Below, one piece after another: positions 6,547 to 12,197 of a stretch of 12,226 bases of DNA; the first letter of the stretch is position 1, and every line of letters starts with the position of its first letter. This DNA comes from Chloroflexota bacterium (GTDB lineage Bacteria; Chloroflexota; Anaerolineae; Thermoflexales; Thermoflexaceae), in NCBI GenBank assembly GCA_030550075.1, contig JAUQQB010000047.1, forward strand, positions 1-12,226, in the 5' to 3' direction. Below the pieces are notes generated by a model. It searched no databases. It had not been told where the DNA came from and saw nothing but the letters and a program-made list of their open reading frames with translations. The translations under genes were made by a program, and so were the position numbers.

Positions 6547-6812
6547 GGGTGCGTCCCAAACCTGTCGGGCGCGGGCGGGCCGCTGTTGCGCCGACGGAAG
6601 GGCCGCGCCGAGGTGGCTTCACTCCGCGCGCCATGCCATTGCTCGCCCGAGGCGGCGGCCTCTATGGGCCTTCGGCCACGGGACGGCCTGCGCCGTCCCC
6701 GGATGCCGGGTGTCCGCGAAGGCGGACACCCGGCGCAGAGCGCCCAAAAAGGCTGATTTCCAATCGGCGCTCCGGCCGCCACGGCCTGGCCCGACAAACC
6801 TGGGACACACCC
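6547..6812. mobile_element. MITE-like non-coding insertion with 8-bp target duplication
   Basis: The ends 6547-6570 and 6789-6812 are 24-bp inverted repeats matching at 19 positions: GGGTG, GTCCCA and TGTCGGGC are shared, with one mismatch and a 4-base central difference. The exact octamer TCGGTGAG flanks both sides (6539-6546 and 6813-6820), as expected for a transposition target duplication. The 266-bp interior has no credible ORF and is packed with stems: 6680-6687/6692-6699 (8 bp) and 6705-6717/6722-6734 (perfect 13 bp). It explains most of the 339-base gap between dhaL and glpK. Without the element the gap would be about 65 bases, typical of an operon. An 8-bp duplication fits several IS families, so the mobilising transposase cannot be named. 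Confidence 0.78.
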
Positions 6813-6862
6813 TCGGTGAGTTAGTCTCTTGCCCTTTCGAACCGCCATCTCTTAATCTTCTT

Positions 6863-7501
6863 TCAAGTCGTGTTGGCCCAAACGTCCGCAGCAGCCTTCA
6901 GGATGAGGTAAGACGAGGTCGCTCCCGGATCCTGATGGCCGGCCGATCGCTCACCCAGGTAACTGGCCCTTCCCTTGCGGGCCACCATCGGGATGGTGGC
7001 TTTCATCCCCTGCTCGGCCGCCTCGGCCATCCGCTGGAGAGCCTTCCCGAAGGGAGTGCTGTTTCGGATCGCCTCCTTGAAAGCCTCCAGGGCCGGCAGC
7101 AGAGCGTCCACCATCGTTTTGTCACCCAGGCGAGCCTGCCCACGGGCGATCACCCCGTTGATGCCCGCCTCCAGGGCCTCCACCCAGTCCTCCGGGGTCA
7201 GCATCAGCTTATTGGCCGTCTTCACCCCCATTTGCAGGAAGAACGTGCCATAAAGCGGCCCGCCGGCACCACCCACCGTCGCCACCAGCGTCATCCCCAG
7301 GGTCTTCAGGATGGTCCCGACATCCTTGTCAGCCACAGAAGGAAGCTTGGCCATAAACGCTTTAAAACCGCGATCCATATTGGCGCCGTGATCAGCATCG
7401 CCGATCGCTGCATCCAGCTGGGTTAGATAGTCCCGGTTCTCTTCCAGTACCGCGGCGCAACGCTCCAGCCAGACGACTACATCGTCTCGCATCACCGGCA
7501 T
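6863..7501 (-). CDS. dhaL: DhaL, ADP-binding subunit of PTS-type dihydroxyacetone kinase
   Basis: DhaL holds a tightly bound ADP that is rephosphorylated by DhaM and then donates phosphate to dihydroxyacetone on DhaK, giving DHAP. The 212-residue length is typical. Asp30, Asp35 and Asp37 in LDAAIGDADHGANMDRGF are the Mg-ADP ligands and have the same numbers as in E. coli DhaL, which supports the ATG at 7501. Other signatures are TLVATVGGAGGPLYGTFF and SYLGERSAGHQDPGA. GGAGG lies about 10 bases before 7501. A second ATG at 7492 has AGGAG at 9 bases and cannot be excluded. The frame is open upstream to 7645 with only a GTG at 7567, which lacks a ribosome site. It follows dhaK and is separated from glpK by the MITE-like insertion. 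Confidence 0.94.
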   Translation of the reverse strand: MPVMRDDVVVWLERCAAVLEENRDYLTQLDAAIGDADHGANMDRGFKAFMAKLPSVADKDVGTILKTLGMTLVATVGGAGGPLYGTFFLQMGVKTANKLMLTPEDWVEALEAGINGVIARGQARLGDKTMVDALLPALEAFKEAIRNSTPFGKALQRMAEAAEQGMKATIPMVARKGRASYLGERSAGHQDPGATSSYLILKAAADVWANTT

Positions 7502-7616
7502 CTCCTGCGCACCTCCGCTTGAATTTGGATGGCTCATCCAGCGATAACCTGCCACTCTCGGGGTCACGATCCGCCCATCGTCCAGTGAGACAATGGGAGT
7601 ATCTTTCTTGATTTTA

Positions 7617-7651
7617 GGCTGAGCGACCCACGGATGGTGCGCCGCTCAGCC
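7617..7651. repeat. Hairpin between dhaK and dhaL
   Basis: GGCTGAGCG (7617-7625) pairs with CGCTCAGCC (7643-7651) across a 17-base loop, 34 bases past the dhaK stop. TTTTA precedes the 5' arm on the plus strand. The arm resembles the GGGGCTGAGCGGG arm at 9857-9869, so it may be a decayed copy of the same hairpin family. The spacer 7502-7684 (183 bases) is long for two interacting subunits. Confidence 0.45.
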
Positions 7652-7684
7652 CACCGGGTGGACGCCCTTTTTCCCTCCTTTCCT

Positions 7685-8686
7685 TCACATCCCCCAACGC
7701 AACGCAGGGGTCTTCACCGGATGGTCCCAAAGCTCCAGCATCTCATCATCCGCTCGGAGCAACGTGATGGAAGTTCCGGCCATTTCCAGGGAGGTGATAT
7801 AGGCCCCTACCAAGTTACGGACGATCCGAACGCCTGCCTTCTCACAGAGCTCGGCCACCTTGCGGTAAACGACATAGAGCTCGCTGACCGGGGTTCCACC
7901 CATCGAGTTGACCATGCAGATCACCCGATCGCCCGATCGGAAAGGCAGATCGCTCAAGATGGGCTCCATCAGGCGCTCCACGATTTCATCTGCCTTCTTG
8001 AGGGGTTCTCGATAGCGACCGGGCTCCCCGTGGATGCCGATGCCGATTTCCATCTCATCCTCGCCCAACTCGAAGGTGGGTTTGCCCACATGGGGGACCG
8101 TGCAGGAGGTTAAGGCCATGCCCATGCAGCGGCCATTCTCTGCCACCCGGCGGCCCAGGGCAGCCAGGCGCTGAAGGTCATAGCCTCGCTCGGCAGCCGC
8201 TCCCAGGATCTTCTCCGCCAGCACGGTCGTTCCAGTGCCCCGGCGGCCCTGCGAGTAGAGGCTGCTCTCAACGGCCACGTCGTCGGCGATCAATACGCTT
8301 TCTACCTGGAACCCCTCGCTGCGCAGGAGATCCGCCGCCATGTCGAAGTTCATCACGTCCCCGGCGTAGTTCTTCACGATCATCAGGATCCCAGCCCCGC
8401 CGTGAACCATCTTGGCGGCCTCATACATCTGGTCGGGCGTGGGAGAGGTAAACACCGCGCCGGGGCATGCGGCGTCCAGCATCCCATAGCCCACGAAGCC
8501 CACGTGCATCGGCTCGTGGCCGCTTCCACCTCCCGAGATCACCGCCACCTTTCCCGGGCGAGGGGCATCGGCCCGGTAAACGAAGTTCGGATTGAAATGG
8601 ACCTTAATCAGGTCTGGATGGGCTTTGGCCATTCCCTCCAGCGCCTCTGGGACCACATTCATCGGATCGTTAATTAATTTCTTCAT
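7685..8686 (-). CDS. dhaK: DhaK, dihydroxyacetone-binding subunit of PTS-type dihydroxyacetone kinase
   Basis: DhaK binds dihydroxyacetone covalently as a hemiaminal on an active-site His and accepts phosphate from DhaL to yield DHAP. The 333-residue length is close to E. coli DhaK. Catalytic residues are visible at nearly identical numbers: His57 (SGGGSGHEP), Asp110 (KNYAGDVMNF) and substrate-binding His219 (GIGIHGEPG). There is no fused DhaL-like ATP-binding domain, so this is the PTS-dependent and not the one-chain ATP-dependent type. The ATG at 8686 follows a strong GAGGAGG ribosome site. The gene sits between glpF and dhaL. GlpF-type pores can also pass dihydroxyacetone, so uptake and phosphorylation may be coupled here. 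No glycerol dehydrogenase gene is visible. Confidence 0.96.
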   Translation of the reverse strand: MKKLINDPMNVVPEALEGMAKAHPDLIKVHFNPNFVYRADAPRPGKVAVISGGGSGHEPMHVGFVGYGMLDAACPGAVFTSPTPDQMYEAAKMVHGGAGILMIVKNYAGDVMNFDMAADLLRSEGFQVESVLIADDVAVESSLYSQGRRGTGTTVLAEKILGAAAERGYDLQRLAALGRRVAENGRCMGMALTSCTVPHVGKPTFELGEDEMEIGIGIHGEPGRYREPLKKADEIVERLMEPILSDLPFRSGDRVICMVNSMGGTPVSELYVVYRKVAELCEKAGVRIVRNLVGAYITSLEMAGTSITLLRADDEMLELWDHPVKTPALRWGM

Positions 8687-8710
8687 GGCAACCTCCTCAG
8701 GCTCTTGGAG

Positions 8711-8753
8711 GTTCCGGTGAGGGGGAGGAAGCTGACCTCCCCCTCACCGGAAC
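8711..8753. repeat. Perfect 18-bp hairpin between glpF and dhaK
   Basis: Bases 8711-8728 are the exact reverse complement of 8736-8753, with a 7-base loop. The arm reads GTTCCGGTGAGGGGGAGG. It occupies most of the 75-base spacer just after the glpF stop and just before the dhaK ribosome site. No U-tract follows, so it may protect the glpF message from 3' decay or lower readthrough into dhaK. Confidence 0.6.
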
Positions 8754-8761
8754 GCTGGCTT

Positions 8762-9469
8762 TTACATTCCCAGTGCCACAAACAGGAACGCACCAATCAG
8801 GCCGCCCACGATGGGACCTACCACCGGGACCCAGGAGTAGGCCCAATCGGAGTCGCCCTTGCCGGGGATGGGGAGCACCGCGTGAGCGATCCGCGGTCCG
8901 AGGTCACGGGCCGGGTTAATGGCGTAGCCTGTGGGCCCACCCAGCGAGAGACCGATGGCCCACACCAGGAAGCCCACCAATAGTGGAACCCAGCCCGTAG
9001 GAAGATTGTTAGCTACAATTGCCAAGACGCCGAAGACCAGCATGAAAGTCCCAATCACCTCTGTGATGAAGTTCAGCGCGTAATTGCGGATATTCGGGGC
9101 CGTGCTGAACACCGCGCGCTTGAGGGCTGGATCGGGAGTTTCCGCCCAGTGCGGGTAATACGCCAGCCAGACCAGCACCGCGCCGATGAAGGCACCGATG
9201 AACTGGCCGACGATGTAAAGCGGAACATCCGCCCATGGGAACCTTCCGGTCGCCGCTAAGGCGATGGTCACGGCCGGGTTGATGTGGGCGCCGCTGATAC
9301 GGCCGACCGCATACACGGCCACGGCCACCGCCATGGCCCATCCGGTGGTGATCACAATCCATCCGGAGGCCTGTCCTTTTGTCTTCCCTAGGACGACGTT
9401 GGCCACCACGCCGTCGCCCAGGAGGATGAGGATCATTGTGCCGATAATTTCCGCTACCCAGGGTGCCAT
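8762..9469 (-). CDS. glpF: Glycerol uptake facilitator (aquaglyceroporin)
   Basis: This 235-residue inner-membrane MIP-family channel admits glycerol, and in known relatives small polyols and dihydroxyacetone, by facilitated diffusion. Both pore motifs are intact: NPA at 64-66 in SGAHINPAVTIALA and NPA at 185-187 in GYAINPARDLGPR. Asp189 after the second NPAR is characteristic of glycerol facilitators and not strict water channels; Arg188 is the selectivity-filter Arg. Six hydrophobic helices are evident. The ATG at 9469 has AAAGGAG 6-7 bases upstream. It is the first gene of the glycerol operon, after a long leader with operator-like palindromes and a small upstream ORF. GlpK acts two genes downstream to trap the glycerol. 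Confidence 0.95.
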   Translation of the reverse strand: MAPWVAEIIGTMILILLGDGVVANVVLGKTKGQASGWIVITTGWAMAVAVAVYAVGRISGAHINPAVTIALAATGRFPWADVPLYIVGQFIGAFIGAVLVWLAYYPHWAETPDPALKRAVFSTAPNIRNYALNFITEVIGTFMLVFGVLAIVANNLPTGWVPLLVGFLVWAIGLSLGGPTGYAINPARDLGPRIAHAVLPIPGKGDSDWAYSWVPVVGPIVGGLIGAFLFVALGM

Positions 9470-9525
9470 GGTCGGGCTCCTTTCGTTGATGAAGGGTTTC
9501 AGTCAACAGCTCGACACTGACCCCA

Positions 9526-9591
9526 TCACGCAGGACGGCGGATCCGTCCGCAATCCCGTGCCTCGTGAGTTCGAAAGCCCGTATTCCCCAT
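9526..9591 (-). CDS. Possible 21-codon upstream ORF in the glpF leader
   Basis: An ATG at 9591 follows the strong ribosome site GGAAAGGAGG by 3 bases. It opens a 21-residue frame beginning MGNTGFRTHE and ending with TGA at 9526, 56 bases before glpF. Its last codons run through a stem GGACGG (9533-9538) / CCGTCC (9544-9549), so translation would melt that hairpin. A further weak stem (9485-9489/9503-9507) adjoins the glpF ribosome site. This looks like a translated leader or attenuator arrangement, but the peptide has no known match. Coding is unproven and the signal may be chance. Confidence 0.3.
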   Translation of the reverse strand: MGNTGFRTHEARDCGRIRRPA

Positions 9592-9675
9592 GTGCCTCCT
9601 TTCCTAAATTCGGACACACAAGTCCATCTTCTATCTTTGTTCACTCTCCCTCTCCCAGGCAAGTCCTGCCAATGG

Positions 9676-9696
9676 ATTGTTTCAAATTGAAACAAT
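9676..9696. promoter_or_regulatory. Operator-like perfect palindrome upstream of glpF
   Basis: This 21-bp site has half-sites ATTGTTTCAA and TTGAAACAAT around a single central A, perfectly symmetric over 10 bp on each side. It lies in an AT-rich island about 210 bases before glpF, in contrast to the GC-rich surroundings. Its core TTTCA-N3-TGAAA is repeated 32 bp away at 9712-9724. A weak downstream promoter candidate is TTGCCT (9657-9662, minus) and AAAGAT (9633-9638), spaced by 18. Such symmetry fits a dimeric repressor or activator. The regulator is not in the window and its family is not named here. Confidence 0.62.
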
Positions 9697-9711
9697 TTTC
9701 ATTTAAGAACG

Positions 9712-9724
9712 TTTCATGATGAAA
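9712..9724. promoter_or_regulatory. Second operator-like palindrome upstream of glpF
   Basis: TTTCATGATGAAA is a perfect 13-bp palindrome around a central G and shares TTTCA-N3-TGAAA with the stronger site at 9676-9696. Centres are 32 bp apart, about three helical turns, so two dimers would sit on the same DNA face. It is farther from glpF than the first site, with no gene between. Confidence 0.5.
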
Positions 9725-9814
9725 TGAATTTAAGCAGGAAGATGGTTAGTCATTCTCTAACAAGCAAGTGTTCGTGGGGAAGAGGGAGAATGGAGAATCA
9801 CAGATAGAAGCACT

Positions 9815-9835
9815 CCGCGGCCCTTCAGGCCGCGG
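9815..9835. repeat. Short GC hairpin
   Basis: CCGCGGCC (9815-9822) pairs with GGCCGCGG (9828-9835) around loop CTTCA. It is one of two hairpins side by side between the trkA gene end and the glpF control region. On the minus strand it comes after the 9854-9898 stem. No T-run follows directly. Confidence 0.5.
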
Positions 9836-9853
9836 GGAGGAGAGAAAGGGAGA

Positions 9854-9898
9854 TTTGGGGCTGAGCGGGCCACCTTCGGCGGCCCGCTCAGCCCCAAA
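9854..9898. terminator. Perfect 18-bp stem-loop after the trkA pair, possible terminator
   Basis: Bases 9854-9871 are the exact reverse complement of 9881-9898 (arm TTTGGGGCTGAGCGGGCC), with a 9-base loop containing CTTCGG. It lies 65 bases past the trkA stop and before the glpF control region, where a transcript end is expected. T-run first and A-run last is the reverse of a normal intrinsic terminator. Arm and 3' flank (CCCCAAAAGCCCC then ATAGGG) match the partial hairpin at the window start, so this belongs to a dispersed family. Confidence 0.5.
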
Positions 9899-9963
9899 AG
9901 CCCCATAGGGTAAAGCGGCGGAAAAGCCGAGCCCCATATCTTTTAGACATACTCTAAGATCCT

Positions 9964-10626
9964 TCACGCCCCCAACAGCAAACGCCGCAAAACCGGCTCG
10001 CTCTGGGGGGTTGTGACCGCCAGGATCTCATCCTCCGCCCGAAGGATCGTTTCCCCGGAGGGGATAAACGTTTGATCCCCCCGCACGACCATCACTACGA
10101 GGGCATCCGCAGGGATCCCCAGGTCTCGCAGCGCCCGTCCATCGGCCGGGGCCCCTGGCGCGACCTTCCCTTCCACCAGCTGGATCCCGCCCCGGCGTAG
10201 GGCCAGCAGATGCACCAAGGAACGCAGAGGAAGCGCTCGCTCGATCTGCGCCTGGATGATCTCCGTGGTGGAAACGGTGACATCGATTCCCAGACGGGCG
10301 AAGATCTCCGCATTACGCGGGTTGTTGATCCGGGCGATGGTCCGGGGGACGTTGAATTTGCGTTTGGCCAGCAGACAGACCACCAGATTGTCCTCATCGT
10401 CCCCGGTGACCGCGATCACCGCATCGGCCCGGTTCATCCCCACCTGGGCAAAGGTGCTGGAATCACACCCATCGCCCACCCACACGTGATCCGCACCCAG
10501 CTCATCAATCAGAAACGCAGCCCGGCGAGGGTTCTTTTCGATCAAGAGGACCTCATGGCCTTCGGCCAGCAGGGACTTGCTCAGGTAGTAGCCGACTTTC
10601 CCACCCCCGACGATGATCAGATACAT
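9964..10626 (-). CDS. TrkA/KtrA-type RCK protein with TrkA-N and TrkA-C domains
   Basis: This 220-residue cytosolic regulatory protein is of the kind that gates Trk/Ktr potassium uptake systems or RCK channels on nucleotide binding. Residues 1 to about 125 form the TrkA-N Rossmann domain: GGGKVG at 7-12, acidic Glu30 ending the second strand (VLLIEKN), and DAVIAVTGDDEDNL. Residues from about 135 to 218 form the TrkA-C ligand domain (ALRDLGIPADALVVMVVRGDQTFIPSGETIL). The ATG at 10626 comes 3 bases after the stop of a second, shorter TrkA-N gene, so the two are almost certainly translated together and may form a heteromeric ring. No membrane partner is in the window. Confidence 0.9.
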   Translation of the reverse strand: MYLIIVGGGKVGYYLSKSLLAEGHEVLLIEKNPRRAAFLIDELGADHVWVGDGCDSSTFAQVGMNRADAVIAVTGDDEDNLVVCLLAKRKFNVPRTIARINNPRNAEIFARLGIDVTVSTTEIIQAQIERALPLRSLVHLLALRRGGIQLVEGKVAPGAPADGRALRDLGIPADALVVMVVRGDQTFIPSGETILRAEDEILAVTTPQSEPVLRRLLLGA

Positions 10627-10629
10627 CGA

Positions 10630-11028
10630 TCAGTCCTCCAGACACTTACGAATCGCTTCAGCGGCCAACGCTGTGGGAGAAATCGTTTTCAGCCCCAGCT
10701 CCTGAAAAATCTCGGCACGGAGCGGATCGTTAAGCCGGGTGATCACCCGGGGGACCCCGAAGATCTCACGGGCGACCTCAGCCGCCATGACGTTGGTGTT
10801 ATCATAGCCCGTGACGGCAATGAAGACGTCTGCCTGTTCAATATCGGCCCGGCGCAGCACTTCGGCGTCGATCCCCATCCCCACCACGGTCTCCCCGGGG
10901 AAATCCGGCCCCAGCGCCTCCAGGGCCTCCCGCTCCCGATCGATGACGACCACTTCGTGGCCATCTCGCGCGAACTGCCGGGCGAGATAGATACCCAGCC
11001 GACCACAACCCAGGATCACAATGCGCAT
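10630..11028 (-). CDS. Single-domain TrkA-N (RCK) protein
   Basis: This 132-residue protein is a lone TrkA-N Rossmann domain: MRIVILGCGRLGIYLARQFA with GCGRLG at 7-12, Asp30 ending strand two (VVVIDRE), DVFIAVTGYDNTNVMAA, and RVITRLNDPLRAEIF. It lacks the TrkA-C domain present in the next gene. It probably binds NAD(H) or adenine nucleotide and pairs with that partner to control a potassium transport protein encoded elsewhere (inference). The ATG at 11028 was chosen because GGAG lies 7 bases upstream and it begins directly with the Rossmann strand. An in-frame extension to 11085 has no such support. The gene ends normally with TGA at 10630, so the short length looks native and not due to a frameshift. 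Confidence 0.86.
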   Translation of the reverse strand: MRIVILGCGRLGIYLARQFARDGHEVVVIDREREALEALGPDFPGETVVGMGIDAEVLRRADIEQADVFIAVTGYDNTNVMAAEVAREIFGVPRVITRLNDPLRAEIFQELGLKTISPTALAAEAIRKCLED

Positions 11029-11097
11029 GGGTTTGCTCCGTCCCTTTAAATCCGATGATGGGGTTTCCATTTGGATTTGTCGCATAGTGAGCTCTAT

Positions 11098-11154
11098 CCT
11101 CTCCTTCTCCTTTCCCCACCGCCTGAAAGTCCATCGGAAAAGGAGAAGGAGAGG
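11098..11154. repeat. Long hairpin between NIL gene and trkA pair
   Basis: CCTCTCCTTCTCC (11098-11110) pairs perfectly with 11142-11154, and the stem continues with TTTCC (11111-11115) / GGAAA (11136-11140) past one bulged A. The loop is about 20 bases. One arm is all pyrimidine and the other all purine. It lies in the 183-base spacer between the NIL gene and the trkA pair. No U-tract follows on the minus strand. Confidence 0.5.
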
Positions 11155-11211
11155 TATTTGGGAATGAGGAAGGTCACCCTGGGCGGCCGATCCATGACTA
11201 AGGCATGAGCC

Positions 11212-11451
11212 CTATAACTGCTCCACCAGCTCTATCAGAACGCCCTGCTTCTGGATCCAGGCAAGGCCCTCTTCGACGCGGTCCGAGGGACCTTCCAGGT
11301 CAACCACCAGCCAGGCCTCGGTGGCCTCCACATGGGCGCGGCGGATGTTCACCATTAATCCGAAACGCTGGATCAGCCGGTAGAGCAGAGGCTCATCGAT
11401 GAGGGATGGAGGATAGATCAGCTTGACCCGCCGCTGGATTGTCTGCTCCAT
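11212..11451 (-). CDS. Stand-alone NIL-domain protein
   Basis: This 79-residue protein consists only of a NIL domain, an ACT-like ligand-binding fold otherwise found at the C-terminus of methionine ABC transporter ATPases (MetN) or fused to ferredoxins. The pattern is clear: basic first strand RRVKLIYPPSLIDEPLLYRLIQRFGLMVNI, then RAHVEATEAWLVVDLEG, then DRVEEGLAWIQKQGVLIELV. No ABC domain or Cys cluster is present. The ATG at 11451 follows GGAGGAGG by 6 bases, 34 bases after the usp stop, so the two are likely co-transcribed. The ligand is unknown. Small-molecule sensing or sulfur metabolism is possible but unsupported by context. Confidence 0.82.
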   Translation of the reverse strand: MEQTIQRRVKLIYPPSLIDEPLLYRLIQRFGLMVNIRRAHVEATEAWLVVDLEGPSDRVEEGLAWIQKQGVLIELVEQL

Positions 11452-11485
11452 TGCTGCCTCCTCCGGTCGGGGCAGATCGACATGC

Positions 11486-12043
11486 TCACTCGACGATTGG
11501 AGCCTTCGCGACAATGACCTCGCAAGAGGCCCGCCGCATTACCTCATGCACCGTCCGGCCCAGGCCGTCGCTGGACGCCCGCCGCTTGAGCCCAATGCCC
11601 ATGATAATCTGATCCGCCCCAACCTGGCGGGCCACGCTGAGGATGCCCTCCGGTGCGGAACGATGCCGCACCAGCTGGATCTCCGGCTTCATCCCGTGCT
11701 GCATGGCAATGAAGCGAGCCGTCTCCAGGGCCCGCCGTCCACGGGCTTCCAGATCCGGCAACGGCGTATCCAGCGGCACCGTATAGGGGACCTCCAGGAC
11801 GTGCACCAGGACCAGTCGGGCCTGCTGACGCTCGCCCAGCCGACAGGCCAGCTCCACCGCTCGTTCGGAGTAGATACCCTCGACAATCGGCACCACGATA
11901 CAGCGGGCGGCCTCCACGGAATAGACCGCGCGGGCTACCTCCATCGGCACCGGGCGAGGCACTCGAAGCATCCAGATTAGTGTGAGAGTCAATACGGTCA
12001 GAAAGAAAAGGGCCAGAAAAACGCCCAGCGGATGTCCGATCAT
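11486..12043 (-). CDS. Membrane-anchored universal stress protein (UspA domain)
   Basis: This 185-residue protein has one N-terminal membrane helix (about residues 7-25, LGVFLALFFLTVLTLTLIW) and a cytosolic UspA domain from about residue 45. Usp features are the strand CIVVPIVEGIYSERAVELACRLG, ARLVLVHVLEVPY, the central helix with GILSVARQVGADQIIMGIG, and the ending LGRTVHEVMRRASCEVIVAK. The ATP-binding consensus G-x2-G-x9-G-S/T is altered here (GIGLKRRASSDGLGRT, with Arg before Thr), so nucleotide binding is uncertain. Most Usp proteins are soluble or fused to transporters; a single helix plus Usp is less common. The ATG at 12043 was chosen for GAGG 9 bases upstream. A GTG at 12118 would add a 25-residue Lys/Gln-rich leader without a ribosome site. 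Confidence 0.84.
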   Translation of the reverse strand: MIGHPLGVFLALFFLTVLTLTLIWMLRVPRPVPMEVARAVYSVEAARCIVVPIVEGIYSERAVELACRLGERQQARLVLVHVLEVPYTVPLDTPLPDLEARGRRALETARFIAMQHGMKPEIQLVRHRSAPEGILSVARQVGADQIIMGIGLKRRASSDGLGRTVHEVMRRASCEVIVAKAPIVE

Positions 12044-12167
12044 CCTGATTTGCCTCGACGCTTGACTCGCTTTTGCTTGATCTGTTTTCGCTTGAGGATT
12101 TTCAGATTTTCTCTTCACTAATGAAGAGTTGATTAACCATAGGAGTTACGCCGTTGAAAGCTCTAAA

Positions 12168-12189
12168 GGTGGGACGGAATAGCCCCACC
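12168..12189. repeat. Small hairpin upstream of usp
   Basis: GGTGGG (12168-12173) pairs with CCCACC (12184-12189) around a 10-base loop. The flank AGCCCCACCCC then AAATC matches the 3' arm and flank of the 2372-2406 hairpin. The gap 12044-12226 holds no gene that can be supported and no confident promoter for usp. Confidence 0.35.
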
Positions 12190-12197
12190 CCAAATCC

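Noticed and set aside
6524..6634. N-terminal extension of GlpK
   Set aside because: The extra residues are encoded by the insertion element and are Arg/Pro-rich. GlpK proteins begin right at the MAKYVMAIDQG region, and that ATG has a good ribosome site.
5897..7426. A 509-codon plus-strand open frame antisense to glpK and dhaL
   Set aside because: It runs opposite two well-supported kinase genes and through the MITE-like insertion. Its translation is rich in Pro, Arg, His and Gly with no domain, typical of an antisense frame in GC-rich DNA.
9009..9695. A 228-codon minus-strand frame overlapping glpF and its leader
   Set aside because: It covers the NPA-coding part of glpF in another frame, shows no family features and crosses the operator palindrome. 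It is a shadow frame.
10210..11049. A 279-codon plus-strand frame opposite the two trkA genes
   Set aside because: It is antisense to two clear Rossmann-domain genes, with composition rich in Asp, His and Gly, no motif and no ribosome site evident.
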